A stretch of DNA of 20,504 nucleotides, from NCBI GenBank assembly GCA_958430865.1, contig CAUDNR010001935.1:31740-52243 (forward strand), read 5' to 3'. Below the pieces are notes generated by a model. The model was not told the DNA's origin and did no database searches. It worked only from the letters and a program-made list of their open reading frames with translations. The position numbers and the translations under genes were made by a program. Each line of letters starts with the position of its first letter. The stretch's first letter is position 1. Positions 10,542-20,504 of this stretch are shown here, in pieces. Source of the DNA: Entrophospora sp. SA101. Taxonomy: Eukaryota; Glomeromycota; Glomeromycetes; Entrophosporales; Entrophosporaceae.

Positions 10542-12134
10542 TTAAGCATCTGAATCGCCACCATTAATGGCAGCATTTAATCTACGTTCCTTTTCGTTTT
10601 CCAATTGGTTGTATAATAAAAAGAGAGCCTTCTCATTAGATTCGGCACTTCCTTGGATCGTAAACATACGTTCCCCGGTCTCATCATGTGGAGTTTTAGC
10701 AATACTAATACGAGAACCTGAAAGTCTACGAATCTCAGATATTTTAGAACCTCCTTTACCAATAATACAACCTACCATATCAGCAGGAATAGAAATGTTT
10801 TGTGTTTTAACGTTGGAAGAATCATAATTAATATTGTTGTTATTATGGCTATGATTATTATGATGATTGTTACTTGATGATTGACGACGATTATTGTTGT
10901 TAATGTTGTTATGGTAATCGTTATTATTGCTATTATTTCTGTTGTTAAGTGGACGAGTGAAATCGGTACCATTTCCTGTGCGAGTGGTGTAATCATTTCT
11001 ACGGATTGGGGGATAAGTTGAGGTGACCCTAATGGCAGGATTATATAATACAGTTCCAATACCACGTTCATTATCTTCAATAAGGCATCTACCAATTTCC
11101 CAAACTGCTAAACGTATAGCTTCAACCGTTCCTTGAACTTCAACAACTCTTTCTGTGCTTTGTGGTAACATTTCTTTTGATGCTACCATTCTAGCACTGG
11201 AGACATCTTGAATATGTTTAATCTTAAGACCTTGTCTACCAATAATAGTACCCATTAAATTATGGGATATAAGCAGACGGACAGAAGTGTAAGCATTAGG
11301 TGGTGGCGTGATAGGTGTAGAATTAGGACTAGCATTGACAGGATTCTCAAGAAGTGTTTGTGCGATCAATGAATATGCCTATAATGTGTATATATATACA
11401 TATAATAAATTTATAAATAATTAATACATAAATTATTTGTTATTTATTTTACTTGTAAATCATAATTATCAACTCATCAATTCATCAATTACCTTCGCAA
11501 CACCTTCAAGTGTACCTACAACAGACAATACTCTGTCTTGAACGCCTTGAACAACTTTTGTTACACCAGCTTTTACTCCAGTTACTTCCCTAAGTTCAGC
11601 AACATTTTTACCAGCTTTACCAATAATAACACCAGCTTCTTTAGTAGATACCAAAGCTCTAAGTGTAAGTGTTGATTTGCTTATATCAATATTAGTTTCA
11701 CTACTTTCTCTGGATAATTCTTCTTTAATAGCCTCCTCTTCTTTAGCAACATCGCCTTTATCAGCTACAGGATTTGCTTGATCATTATTAGTAATATTGA
11801 TGAAAGAGGAGTTGAAAAGTGATTGAGGATTGGCAGTGGGGGGGATAACAGCAGTTACTTGACCATTAATGATGGAAGAAGGATTAGAAGAGGGCGGTGT
11901 AGTAGTAATAGCGGTAGCGGTGGCGGTAGTAGATGTTGTCGAGGTTGTTCCATTGTTTGTTGAAGTAAGGACAGTAGTTGGAGAAGTTGGGGTAGTGCTA
12001 GTAGTGCCAGCAGCAGCAACAGCAGCAGCAACAGCAGCAACAGTAGTAGTACTATTAGGATTAGTAGTAGTAGCTATACCATTACTTTCAACTTGTTCTT
12101 GACTACCACGGTTAGTATGAGGATCGTTTGGCAT
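10542..12134 (-). CDS. Triple KH-domain RNA-binding protein, 492 aa
   Basis: Exons 11493-12134 and 10542-11378 join through a 114 bp intron (donor AAG/GTAATT, acceptor TATAG/GCA). The join runs LEGVAK into AYSLIAQ, as expected at the last helix of a KH domain, so the alternative read-through stop is not the real end. Three KH domains carry intact GxxG loops: GKAG at 172-175, GRQG at 261-264 and GKGG at 421-424. The N-terminus (about 20-115) is Thr/Ser/Ala-rich low complexity. An Asn/His-rich linker (about 355-400) separates KH2 from KH3. This layout matches the poly(C)-binding/hnRNP K-type family, with S. pombe Rnc1 and S. cerevisiae Pbp2/Hek2 as fungal relatives. Those proteins bind mRNA in cytoplasm or nucleus and control stability, localisation or telomere-linked functions. 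The exact target is not visible. The start ATG at 12134 is preceded by an A-rich stretch. Confidence 0.88.
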
Positions 12135-14056
12135 TTTTTTTTATGCTATTAATAAAAAAAATATAAGTATAAATAAATATAGTATATATATACACTATTT
12201 ATTTTTTATTTTTTTTTTATATATTTTTTATTTTTAATATTTTTTTTTGGTTTTTTTAATTTGTAAATTGGAAATTTTAAAAATTCTTTGAAATTAAAAA
12301 GTACTAAGGTAGAGAGGAATAAAAGGAATAATAAAAGGGTAGGTCGTATTAGTGTAGCGAAAAGGAAGAAGAGAACGGAAGGGTGAAAAAATTTTTTTTT
12401 TTCAACTGTCCCAACGTTAAATTTTTCTTTTGGGTACACAAGAAAATTATATAATTCTTATTAATTATTAATATAAGGTTAAAAAAGAAATATTGTAAAT
12501 AATAATAATAAATGAAGATTCATTTGAATTGGCAAAGAAATATTGATTATGTAGATTATGTGTGAATTATGTGATTTGATAACCTGTTGAGTATGGAGGG
12601 TAGGTTGTGTAATTAGATAAGAATGAGAAATGCTGTGAACTTTTTTTCAAAAAAGAAACAAGTCTTGATGACGTGACATTGTACTTTTTTAAAAAAGAAA
12701 AATTATTCTCTTTAATATAATTAATCAAGCAGAAAATCATTTTTAAATGAACATTTTTTTTCATAAATTAATTAAATGAAAGCACGACCGAAATTTTAAA
12801 ATTGGAAAATTAGAATCTTCATTCATAAAAATATGATTGTAAAAACGTGTGAGTTCACTTTCTTCTTAATACCTGACTTAGTATTACTAAATAGTCTTTT
12901 TCGTATTCTTTATTGATGATTTTGGATTTTTGCGTGTACCAACCACCTTACATACATACATACATACATATTATTTATACACTATATTTATTGCAAACAA
13001 AAACAATTTCTGTGGTACAAAGTGATAAATTTACTAAATGGCACAACTGTAATGTGATTGTGATATTAATAGTTTATCACACCGTGCCCTTCTAGAATTT
13101 TTTAATTGTTAGCTTTTTATATTGGTTTGAACCAGTAACATCTTTAAATTTATTTCTGGTAAAAAGACAATATTATTATTTATAGAGGTATTCTTGATGC
13201 TTGAAATCCATAGGAATATTTGATATGAGATTTCTGATTTAAATTCATGAAATGGACTGTTAATAATCTCTTTGACTTTTACCACATTTGATAGAAGCTA
13301 TATACAATGCGGATCATCTATACACAAAAGTTAAAATTTTTGAAATATTATGTGATCCACACATTGGATTTTAAAAAACCCGCCACCATTCAATTCAGCT
13401 TTAAAAAGGAGTCTATTAATCTAAAGAAAAAATTGTCTCAAATTTTCTTTTCATATATATTTGAAAGTTATGCTCAGAAGTGCAAACAATAATTTTCGTG
13501 TTACAATATTTTGAATCTCATGACCAAATTTGATAATGATTTTCTTTTAATGTAAATATGTTCGTTAAACTTTTTGTTGTAAAAAACTTTTATTTATTAA
13601 TAAACAAAAGGAAATAAATAAATCAAATAAATCAATTTATGTCGTAGAAAATATTCTATAAAAAAAGTTGTTATACGAAATTTACTTAGTCTCAATTTCT
13701 TAAATGTATAACAAAACTCGGAATTTTCAAAATGCCAATTTTCAGTTTAAGAAAAAACCAGCCAATAGGTTTTGGAGCTTGAGTCATGAACAATAAAACT
13801 TATCGGTTAAATTTTTTAAAATGATATAATTTTTTTTTGTTTTAGTATTTTGAAGTTAACCAATTGTTACTATAAGCAATTAATGATTATAGATGATCTG
13901 CACCGTACCCAGTGAGTAAATTTCGTTGTGTAACTAGTATAAATTTAGAAACTATTTCCAGAAATTAAAATTTGATTGGTTGATAATGTTACACACGCCC
14001 TTTGCGCCCTCTCACTGATAATAATTTAATAGTTTCAGCAGAGATTTAAAGTTCAT
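12135..14056. other. Intergenic, no supported gene
   Basis: The first 300 bases are the 5' flank of the KH gene, with T-rich tracts and a TATATATA stretch at 12182-12191. A (CATA)5 microsatellite lies at 12951-12970. A 9 bp inverted repeat (GTGATAAAT near 13022 versus GTTTATCAC near 13073) is too weak to call an RNA. Several frames of about 60 codons are open, but their composition is that of the surrounding AT-rich DNA. Confidence 0.55.
12951..12970. repeat. (CATA)5 microsatellite
   Basis: Five perfect CATA units in intergenic DNA. Confidence 0.9.
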
Positions 14057-14333
14057 ATGTCTTATCCTGCTGATGACGTTGCAGTTCCTGATTCAACCCA
14101 AGTTTTTGATATTTCTTCAACTATTGAAGCTTTAAAATTTTTGAGAATGGTTTTTACCTTGTTTATTATATTTCCAATACTTGATGAAAGAAAATCTCGA
14201 AATCATTCAAGAAGATGATCTATTAATTTTTATTCCATATAATGTTGGTTTCCAAAACTATTTAGTTTCGGTTTTTACTTTAATTTTAGTTTTGACTTTC
14301 GTCTCTTCAAAAAGTTTTGGTGACCAACACTAG
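14057..14333 (+). pseudogene. Broken short coding fragment, unknown family
   Basis: ATG at 14057 starts a 53-codon frame (MSYPADDVAVPDSTQVFDIS..., stop TGA at 14216-14218). A second frame, open from 14145 to TAG at 14331, overlaps it and reads KENLEIIQEDDLLIFIPYNV, then a hydrophobic tail. Both halves look like protein, and together they look like one coding sequence with a frame change between about 14140 and 14190. A single small intron there does not give an obviously good GT-AG join. No family is recognised. It could be a gene with an unusual intron or a relic. Confidence 0.35.
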
Positions 14334-14564
14334 TCCACGTCACCTACTCTATTCGAAGTCGACAAACAACAAAAAGTGTCACGTAAAATAAAATGATTTT
14401 CATACACTTTTTTATAACATAGATTTTAATTGTGAATCTTCGGGCAATTACTGATATTTCTTATTTAGTTTATAAGAGTACTCAGTGGACAAGCTAAGGT
14501 ATTTAATAAATAAATAGTGTATATAACTAATACAAATATTATTAAAATTTCTAATGAAAAATTT

Positions 14565-14720
14565 CTCTTCTAAACAAACTCCTTACTAGTCCACCCACCA
14601 CAGAAGCCATTCCAAAATCTATGATAAAACAAATTTGATTTCTTCTCGATATTCATGTAATATGTGAGATCACCATGCAATACATCATGTTTGCATATTT
14701 TGCCAAGGTTTTCTATTATT
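14565..14720 (-). pseudogene. Protein-kinase catalytic-core relic
   Basis: Read on the minus strand, one frame gives ENLGKICKHDVLHGDL (14663-14710 or so), which resembles the subdomain VIb catalytic loop (here HGDL in place of HRDL). About 20 codons later a second frame gives IIDFGMASVVGGLV (about 14584-14625), a DFG-type magnesium-binding motif. The two motifs are at normal kinase spacing, but one extra T in the TTTT run near 14625 breaks the frame between them. The N-lobe was not found apart from a weak KGNIYAS stretch near 14790. Large, partly decayed kinase families are common in arbuscular mycorrhizal fungi (general knowledge). Confidence 0.5.
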
Positions 14721-14944
14721 ATTATTCTATTGTCATAAGTTGGTTCATTTGGACTATATGTTTGAAAGTTATAATATATTCTAAAGCCGAGGCATAAATA
14801 TTGCCTTTATATAAATATCCTCAAAAATGGAAGGGTTGTGAAAAAAAAGGAAATAATAAATCTCGACAACCCTGTATATTTGCTTTATTTTTTCAAAGGC
14901 TTATAATTTATCATATATTTGTATGTCATGCAACTACTTTGTCA

Positions 14945-15094
14945 TTAAAAACCAAATGAACCACATTTAATGATCGAAACTTGCATATTATATCTTTGTT
15001 TGTTTTCCTTTATTTTCCCAGATTTGTACTTGTCATCATCGTCAATACTACTGCCATCATTTGAATCTTCATCCAATACCTTTACTGATTTGGT
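14945..15094 (-). pseudogene. Acid-rich coding relic
   Basis: A frame preceded by TGA at about 15095 and stopped by TAA at 14945 decodes to SVKVLDEDSNDGSSIDDDDK and then a Lys-rich part. Just upstream another frame reads PEFAINDQPN, suggesting a 1-nt lesion in between. There is no ATG, no domain and no recognised family. The composition is typical of a linker in a larger protein. Confidence 0.25.
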
Positions 15095-15104
15095 TGGTCA
15101 TTTA

Positions 15105-15968
15105 TTGCAAATTCTGGAGTTTGGCAAAACAACAGGTGACAAAAGATAAAATATATTTGGGCAAAAATATTTTTAGCTGATTTGAATTTACATTATATTT
15201 CAAGTTCTTTTTACTTTAAATAAACCCCGTTTTCAGGACTTTTCCAACCGTTTGTAACTTGAAATCTAACCAATGAAAGTCTCTCAATATATATATAAAT
15301 TTTTTATCAAAATAATAATACTATGGGGACTATCAAACAGTTAATTTGCATAACAAGAGATGCTCTGATATAATATAATACTATTTTATCCAAGTGTATG
15401 TAACTCTAAGAAAACATTTTTTGTCATGTATAATTTCAAATGATGATGTTTTGTTTTTACATATATTGGTAAGTGAAGGGGTTTTAAAATTTTGAAAGAA
15501 AAAATTGAAGCAAAAAAAAATTCTGATAAGTTATAAAAAAATAGGATAACAAAAAAATAGTTTTTTTGATATTGGTTTTTTGGATACGAAATTCAGATTG
15601 GTTGGTTAATTGAATTTCACGCAGATTCAAATTCACTTAATTCAAACATTGAAGAAAATAACGACTTTCAAAATTTACAATGGGTTATTATTATGGTTCA
15701 ATAGTACGATTTGTTGATGTTACAGCTAAATAAGGTATCAACAGCAAATATAAATCAATGAGATGGAGGTTTTACTAGGAAAATCGAGCTTTAACTAAAA
15801 TTCAATTCCTTTTTTTTTAACATACTCTGAAATTTCACAATTCTTATATTATTAGGTTAATCTGAATAAAAACAAAATTTTTTATTGTAATATTTACAAG
15901 TATCTACAAGCCTTTTTTCCCATGAAAATGTTAAATTCATGTGATAGGATCTTATTATAATATTAATA
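15105..15968. other. Intergenic, no supported gene
   Basis: AT-rich DNA with no convincing frame, RNA or repeat up to the TA target site of the MITE. Confidence 0.55.
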
Positions 15969-15970
15969 TA

Positions 15971-16138
15971 CAGTCAGACTCCTATATAGTCACATCCTAT
16001 ATAGTCACATTTTTTCGTTAATTTGAAAAATTCCCTGCTACTAAATTAATCATAGTAAAAACATGTCCTGCATAGTCACCAAAATTCTTGAAATTTCACT
16101 ATGGTCCCGAGGTGTGTGACTATATAAGAGTCTGACTG
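15971..16138. mobile_element. Tc1/mariner (pogo-like) MITE, 168 bp
   Basis: Terminal inverted repeats of 24 bp match at 23 positions (CAGTCAGACTC-C/T-TATATAGTCACA) and the element is flanked by the TA dinucleotide at 15969-15970 and 16139-16140. CAGT termini and TA target duplication are the signature of the Tc1/mariner superfamily, and TATAGTCAC-type ends recall pogo/Tigger elements. The left end carries a second tandem TCCTATATAGTCACA, and an inner GTCCTGCATAGTCACC lies near the right side. No transposase is encoded, so it is non-autonomous. It sits 67 bp past the stop of the AIG1-like gene and may lie in its 3' UTR. Confidence 0.9.
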
Positions 16139-16204
16139 TAATTCATTTATTTTAAAATTTCTTTGAACAAATTTAAATATATATGATGCAGGAGCCAGGG
16201 TGAT

Positions 16205-17465
16205 TTATAATTCATCATGTGATCTGTATAATTGAACTACATCAGCATTGGCATTAAATTTGTGTTTCGCTTTCTTGGAACAGCCATGTGGTCTTCCCCA
16301 AAGCCGGTTACACTTCTCGCAAACCCCCAAGCATTCTGACGTATCTGCCACGTCTTTACCACAGTAAGTACAGCGCTCAATGCAACCATTAGACCCAAAG
16401 TCCCTCCCACAGCAGGTCCATACTTTTCTGTCTCTGTACACATAACGGTAACGATAAATATTTATAGGTAGGATGAAATCAAGGTAACTGTCTCCAAATT
16501 TCCTGTATTCATTTTGAGTTGTGACATATCCTGTATGGACAATTTCCGTGCTTGGGTGTTTGTGATTTATCTCCTTCGTATGACACGGATACTTCTCAGC
16601 CAGTCTTATATCAGTTTCCTTTCCACATTTGACGCACTTTGCATCTTTAAAAGTGACTTTTATTGGGTTTTCTGCATGATGTTTTTCCTGTATCATCTTT
16701 TTATAAACATTAAATAACTCCTCCTTCTTGTATATCCCTTGTTCATGTAATTCTTCAGGGGTAAAAGGTTTAACACGATATTCTGACAAACGATCATGTA
16801 AATACACATGGATGAATGAAGTCTTAGCAAGCATATCTCCTCCCACATTGTTGGGATTGACAGCCCAGTCGACAGCGTTTATATCTTGAATGCCTGTGTT
16901 AGAGTTTTCTCCTTTAATTATGACGATTACATTATTCCATATATTGCTTTTTATTTTACTGTTCATCGCAAAAGACTCGATGAATCTCGCTTGTCGCTGA
17001 AGAGATCGCGTTCCTCTGTCTCCTTTTTCCACGAACCAAAGAACTGTATGAATTTCTGTGATGTCTTGTTCTTGCAATTTGGTCAGGATTTCAATGAACA
17101 TTTCCTTGTTATCTACATTTATATTGCTGTCGTCAAACCCAGGAGTATCAACGTAGGTGTACTTATCACTATTGTAGATTGTCACATTCTTAGTCTTGGA
17201 ATTTGGATCATTATCCACCTTTGCATCGAATCCGAATACTGTGGCGGTAAAGCTCTTGCCGAGGCCACTTTTGCCAACCGCGATAATCCTTATCTGATAT
17301 GATACACAGGCAAATATAGATTAGCAATGGCTGTATTTTCAATAAGTGGCTTTTATGACGCAAGCGAGCATATCCTTCCAGGAAAAAATTACCTACCATA
17401 GACACCGACGGACTAACAACACATAATAATAATAATAATAAAATTAAACCAAATTTTAAAAACAT
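16205..17465 (-). CDS. AIG1-like GTPase with signal peptide and Cys-rich tail, 385 aa
   Basis: Exon 1 is 17397-17465 (23 codons) and exon 2 is 16205-17293. The 103 bp intron (GTAGGT ... ATATCAG) is phase 0. Exon 1 encodes a classic signal-peptide-like sequence (MFLKFG, a Leu run, then CVVSPSVS). Exon 2 opens at once with the G domain: P-loop GKSGLGKS at residues 30-37, and G3 motif DTPGFDDS at 72-79. This fits the AIG1/GIMAP-like septin-related GTPases. The spacing between P-loop and G3 is short, and the usual G4 (T/N-K-x-D) appears only as IIKGENSN near 147-154, lacking the Asp, so guanine specificity may be weak. Residues 243-361 hold about a dozen Cys in CxxC and CxxxCxxC pairs (C243/C246, C327/C331/C334, C344/C348/C351) plus His, probably zinc ribbons. 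Substrate and location are unknown. The first 23 residues could instead be a membrane anchor. Confidence 0.75.
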
Positions 17466-18917
17466 CTTTTTCGATAAGTATGGGTGGTATCACTATAATT
17501 GCCAATCTATTTTTTTTTCAAATATTTCTTCTTTTTATCATATAAATCAATTGTTAATTTTTGGAATGAGTATTTTTTTTAGCAAAAAACATTTGATGAA
17601 TTAATTTTCAAAGAGTAACTTTTTTTTTTCAGAAGAGAAAGTATCAAGCTATATAGAATGAATATACTAATACAGACAATATTTATGCAAGAAAGTTACA
17701 TTTTTGGGAATTTGGAAATGTTTCCAAGAATTTGTAATGCATATATGATTTTTTATAGACGTATGATAAACTAGTTTTATGACTCTTTAGGAGAATATGT
17801 TTTAATACTTTAATTTGTAAGTAATTTATTTCGAAATCATTTTTGGAGTAAGAATTTTATTTCATTCAACAAACATCCAAAGCTGTTAAACGACCCATTG
17901 AAAAAATCCGGAATATAGTATACAACTTACAGGCCTGTCATAATATTTATATGATATTTGCAATTTCCTGATATTGCATCTGAAAAATTTCCTGGTGTAA
18001 CTATAGTAATAGTTGGTTTTCAATAAAAAATATATAGAAATATTTTTTCTTTAATTTTCCGATAATACATTTCTAACATCTGCCAGTTTTTTGTTGTTTA
18101 TTGAATTACTACGTAATCATTACAAAGAATTGGGAACAGGTATTTTTGTTAATGTACATGTAACATGAAATTTATGCTTCAAGCCTTACTTATAAATAAT
18201 TAGACTTTGCCGTTAGCTAAACCACTTGTTATGATTATCTACAGCCAGTATTTAGTTGGACATCTTTTATTTCTAATGAAAGCTTGAATCCAACGAGACA
18301 CACTTTAAATCAAGTTTTCAAAATTTTTTAAAAACAATAAATTATATTTCGCGAGTCAGCAAAACACAGATTTCACATGTGAATTTTTTATTATTACACC
18401 AGCTATAGAAAAGCAAATTTAATCATCATAACTATAAATTTTATGAGTTGTTTAATATGAAGGTTTTTGCGCAATTGACAAAAACACATGTTCCAATTCT
18501 TTTCTCCTGTATATCACTAAACACACAAACATCTTTGAAAATTCAGGAACTCAATGCTTTTGATATTTCTAAAGTTTTTCTTTTTTTCTTTTTTTCTTTT
18601 TTTCAAAGAAATGTTCTAAACTTGATGAACCCTAACACAAATTCAAAGTCAAAGACGTCGAGAGTTGAGTGTCAACTTATTGACCATATCGGCACACTAC
18701 ACTAATTCGCAATTCTTTTTTGAATATCTGTGTGAACGGAAACCTTAGAATATCTATCACGTGATATTCATTCAATTTTATTTACAAATTCTCATTTAGT
18801 AAACCATTTCAATATAATTCATGTCTTCCTTTATTAACATCAAAGAGGAAACCAAATTTGAAAATAAGAGACGTAAATAGAAACATAAGAAAGATAAAAA
18901 GCATAATAAGATTACAC
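17466..18917. other. Intergenic, no supported gene
   Basis: The first few hundred bases are the 5' flank of the AIG1-like gene. The rest is AT-rich without a convincing frame. A T/C run (CTTTTTTTCTTTTTTTCTTT type) lies at about 18578-18604. A frame at 18448-18705 (+) runs through that tract and is not gene-like. Confidence 0.55.
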
Positions 18918-20060
18918 TTATTTTTGAAAGTAGCGCAGGAATGAATATTTATTACTTGCAGAGCCGATCTTTTGGGCATACAATTTCAGGTAATCCATAT
19001 CGGTGTTCATAATTTCAAAAATAGATTCTAAATGTCTCCGTAATAGCAATTCGTGACCATTGTTGCCCCTCGGTTGGTTGATATTTGAGATCAAGTCTAA
19101 AGTTTTTTTAAGATTTTGAATATTGGAACTAAACGTACCCCAGATATTGTCAAACGATTTCATTGTATTTCCCAATTTGCATGTGTTTTCTATGACATTG
19201 CTTTTTCTTTTATGCTCTTTTCGATCGACCCAGTTGGCTGTGCATTGTAAATAGAGAGAAATAGAAAATAACTCAATAAAATAGCATTTGAGGTTAGTTA
19301 AATACCAACATTATTCTACAAAACCACAACAACTCACAATGATAATCCTTGATTTCATCCCATAATTCATTGGTGGCATTGTTAAGTTCTTTTGTGTTAG
19401 TGGTATATGATTTTTTTTTAGGAATTAGGCCTAAACTGGAGACTACTCCAAGACTAAGCTTCGCAAGCGCGGATATCCACTTCAATAGTGCTTCACTCAG
19501 TAAACCCTTAGTCTTGATGATCCGGTCTTGATGCACTTGAACTTCGTGAAAAACCCGATCTTCTCCTATCCTGTCGTAACTAGCCAAGAAGATTTTTATA
19601 TCGTCGCTGAGATCGTAGAACTTTTTTCGAACTTTTTCAGCTTTACTTCGGTACGATTCGGCCATCTATTGGAATATTTTAGATGCGACATCATAAAAGG
19701 TTTAATTAACCAAATAATATTTTCTGACTTTTCACGATTTTAATTTATAATCACCTTGATATAAGATTCCAAAATACTCAATATCACTTGTATGGGAATA
19801 TCTATATCTTGAAGTGAAGGACGCACCACTTTGGCGAAATTTTGCATAAAAATGACTAATCTAGAGGCCTCATCTCTCGACTCCTGCAAAATTTCACGCC
19901 AAGTATCCTTCAGAACTTTCCATTTGGAAGCAAATTTTTGTTTAGACTTCTGGTCGATTGATATTAGATCGTTATAAATTGAATCAAAAAACTCGTCAAT
20001 TGTTCGAGCTTCTCGGGTAACTGCTTCGATTTCTGAGTTAGCATTTGATTGCGAACTCAT
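18918..20060 (-). CDS. Hypothetical all-helical protein, 317 aa, 3 exons
   Basis: Exons 19755-20060, 19338-19665 and 18918-19237 join in frame (954 nt). Donors are AAG/GTGATT and T/GTGAGT, acceptors AATAG and CACAG. Start ATG at 20060 (MSSQSNANSEIEAVTREA). The protein is predicted as long amphipathic helices: residues 1-102 are charged and end in a hydrophobic face, 103-160 are a Lys/Glu/Asp-rich helix, and 161-183 form the single strongly apolar stretch (LLKWISALAKLSLGVVSSLG) closed by Pro-Lys-Lys-Lys. Another helical half follows to residue 317. There is no signal peptide and almost no Cys. I do not recognise the family. A bundle of long helices with one apolar central segment also occurs in membrane-acting helical proteins, but this is only a shape analogy. 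Codon use and intron size match the neighbours, so no transfer is suggested. Confidence 0.7.
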
Positions 20061-20390
20061 TGTCGTGAAGTTCGTATAATTTAATATATATGGATAAATT
20101 AATGTTCGAGGAAGGGGTGTTTTTTTTTGAACAAATGAAATTATTATTGTATAAAAATTTTATTAATTAAAAAAAATTTTTCACAAAAATTTGCTATCAC
20201 TTTTCTTTTCAACACCAATAAATAACAATTTCATAGAAACTTGATTTTCACAGAAAATTCCTTAGAGAATCAATCTTTCGTCACTGAACTATTATTAATA
20301 TACATAGTTAATAATCATTTAAATCATTTCATGTACTTATTTGTTGAGAATGAATTAAAAATACTTTAGATTTTGATTATTATTATGTGA
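20061..20390. other. 5' flank of the helical-protein gene
   Basis: AT-rich DNA with poly-T/poly-A tracts and an ATATATAT-like stretch near 20083-20090 upstream (on the minus strand) of the ATG at 20060. No gene seen. Confidence 0.5.
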
Positions 20391-20472
20391 TTAGAAACTT
20401 AATTCACTTTTAATTTTATCGAGTTTAGTTTCGATTTCAAAATTTTTCGGAAATCGAAATCGAAATCGAAAT
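20391..20472 (-). CDS. Possible last exon of a gene beyond the right edge
   Basis: On the minus strand an acceptor-like TTTCTAG ends at 20473 and is followed by an open frame to TAA at 20391-20393. The frame starts with Phe-Arg repeats from an (AAATCG)n tract and continues NFEIETKLDKIKSELSF, which looks like a normal helical protein end. No upstream exon is in the window, so gene and product are unknown. It may also be plain 3' flank containing a hexamer repeat. Confidence 0.3.
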
Positions 20473-20473
20473 C
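20451..20473. repeat. (AAATCG)n hexamer repeat
   Basis: Nearly four AAATCG units. Together with TTTCGATTTC at about 20429-20438 they can form a small hairpin. Confidence 0.8.
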
Positions 20474-20504
20474 TAGAAACTTACAAATAATAATAACACA
20501 ATCA

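Noticed and set aside
10567..10827. Plus-strand frame opposite the KH gene
   Set aside because: It is the mirror of the KH3-encoding exon, which has clear domain motifs on the minus strand.
11469..11492. KH exon 1 reading on to its own stop as a one-KH protein
   Set aside because: The GT donor at 11492 and acceptor at 11379 join two halves that match a triple-KH family, with no stop across the join.
11869..12102. Plus-strand Val/Ala/Gly-rich frame
   Set aside because: It is antisense to the Thr/Ala triplet tract of the KH protein N-terminus.
12206..12439. 77-codon minus-strand frame upstream of the KH gene
   Set aside because: The Phe/Leu/Lys composition follows the T-rich promoter DNA, and there is no conserved motif.
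13022..13082. Inverted repeat as a possible tRNA or small RNA
   Set aside because: There is no cloverleaf, no conserved T-loop sequence and no internal promoter boxes. The pairing is only 9 bp.
16514..17302. Two plus-strand frames opposite the AIG1-like gene
   Set aside because: They are antisense to an exon with P-loop, G3 and zinc-binding motifs and have no features of their own.

Overview
The window looks like nuclear DNA of an AT-rich fungus, most likely an arbuscular mycorrhizal fungus (Glomeromycotina, Rhizophagus-like). The reasons are the very AT-rich intergenic DNA, many short GT-AG introns (about 75-165 bp), Asn- and acid-rich low-complexity tracts, a fungal SigF-like NTF2 protein, a glomulin/Alf4/Ybp-type protein, an AIG1-like GTPase with a Cys-rich tail, and debris of lineage-typical multicopy genes. 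No operon, ribosome binding site or prokaryotic signal is present. The organism call is inference from protein flavour, not from a search.

Layout. 1-510: degenerate AT-rich tandem repeat. 888-979: inverted repeat with mariner-like CAGT ends. 1260-2160 (+): multi-lesion pseudogene. 3046-3516 (-): small Ser/Asn-rich helical protein. 4227-7419 (-): a 12-exon gene for a 707-residue glomulin/Alf4/Ybp-family protein. 7642-8655 (-): a 3-exon SigF-like NTF2 protein with an acidic tail. 10542-12134 (-): a 2-exon triple-KH RNA-binding protein. 12135-16200: a gene-poor stretch holding relics (a broken fragment at 14057-14333, a protein-kinase relic near 14565-14720, an acidic relic at 14945-15094) and a 168 bp mariner/pogo-type MITE at 15971-16138. 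16205-17465 (-): a 2-exon AIG1-like GTPase whose first exon encodes a signal peptide and whose C-terminus is Cys-rich. 18918-20060 (-): a 3-exon helical protein of unknown function. 20391-20472 (-): a possible last exon of a gene lying beyond the right edge.

All six intact genes lie on the minus strand, head to tail. The three central ones (glomulin-like, SigF-like, KH) look like conserved core genes. The two flanks (1-4200 and 12200-20500) look like accessory DNA: relics, a MITE, a putatively secreted immune-type GTPase and an orphan helical protein. Gene models were built by hand: each junction was chosen for GT and AG ends and an open frame across the join. Nothing in the sequence shows that the genes act in one pathway.
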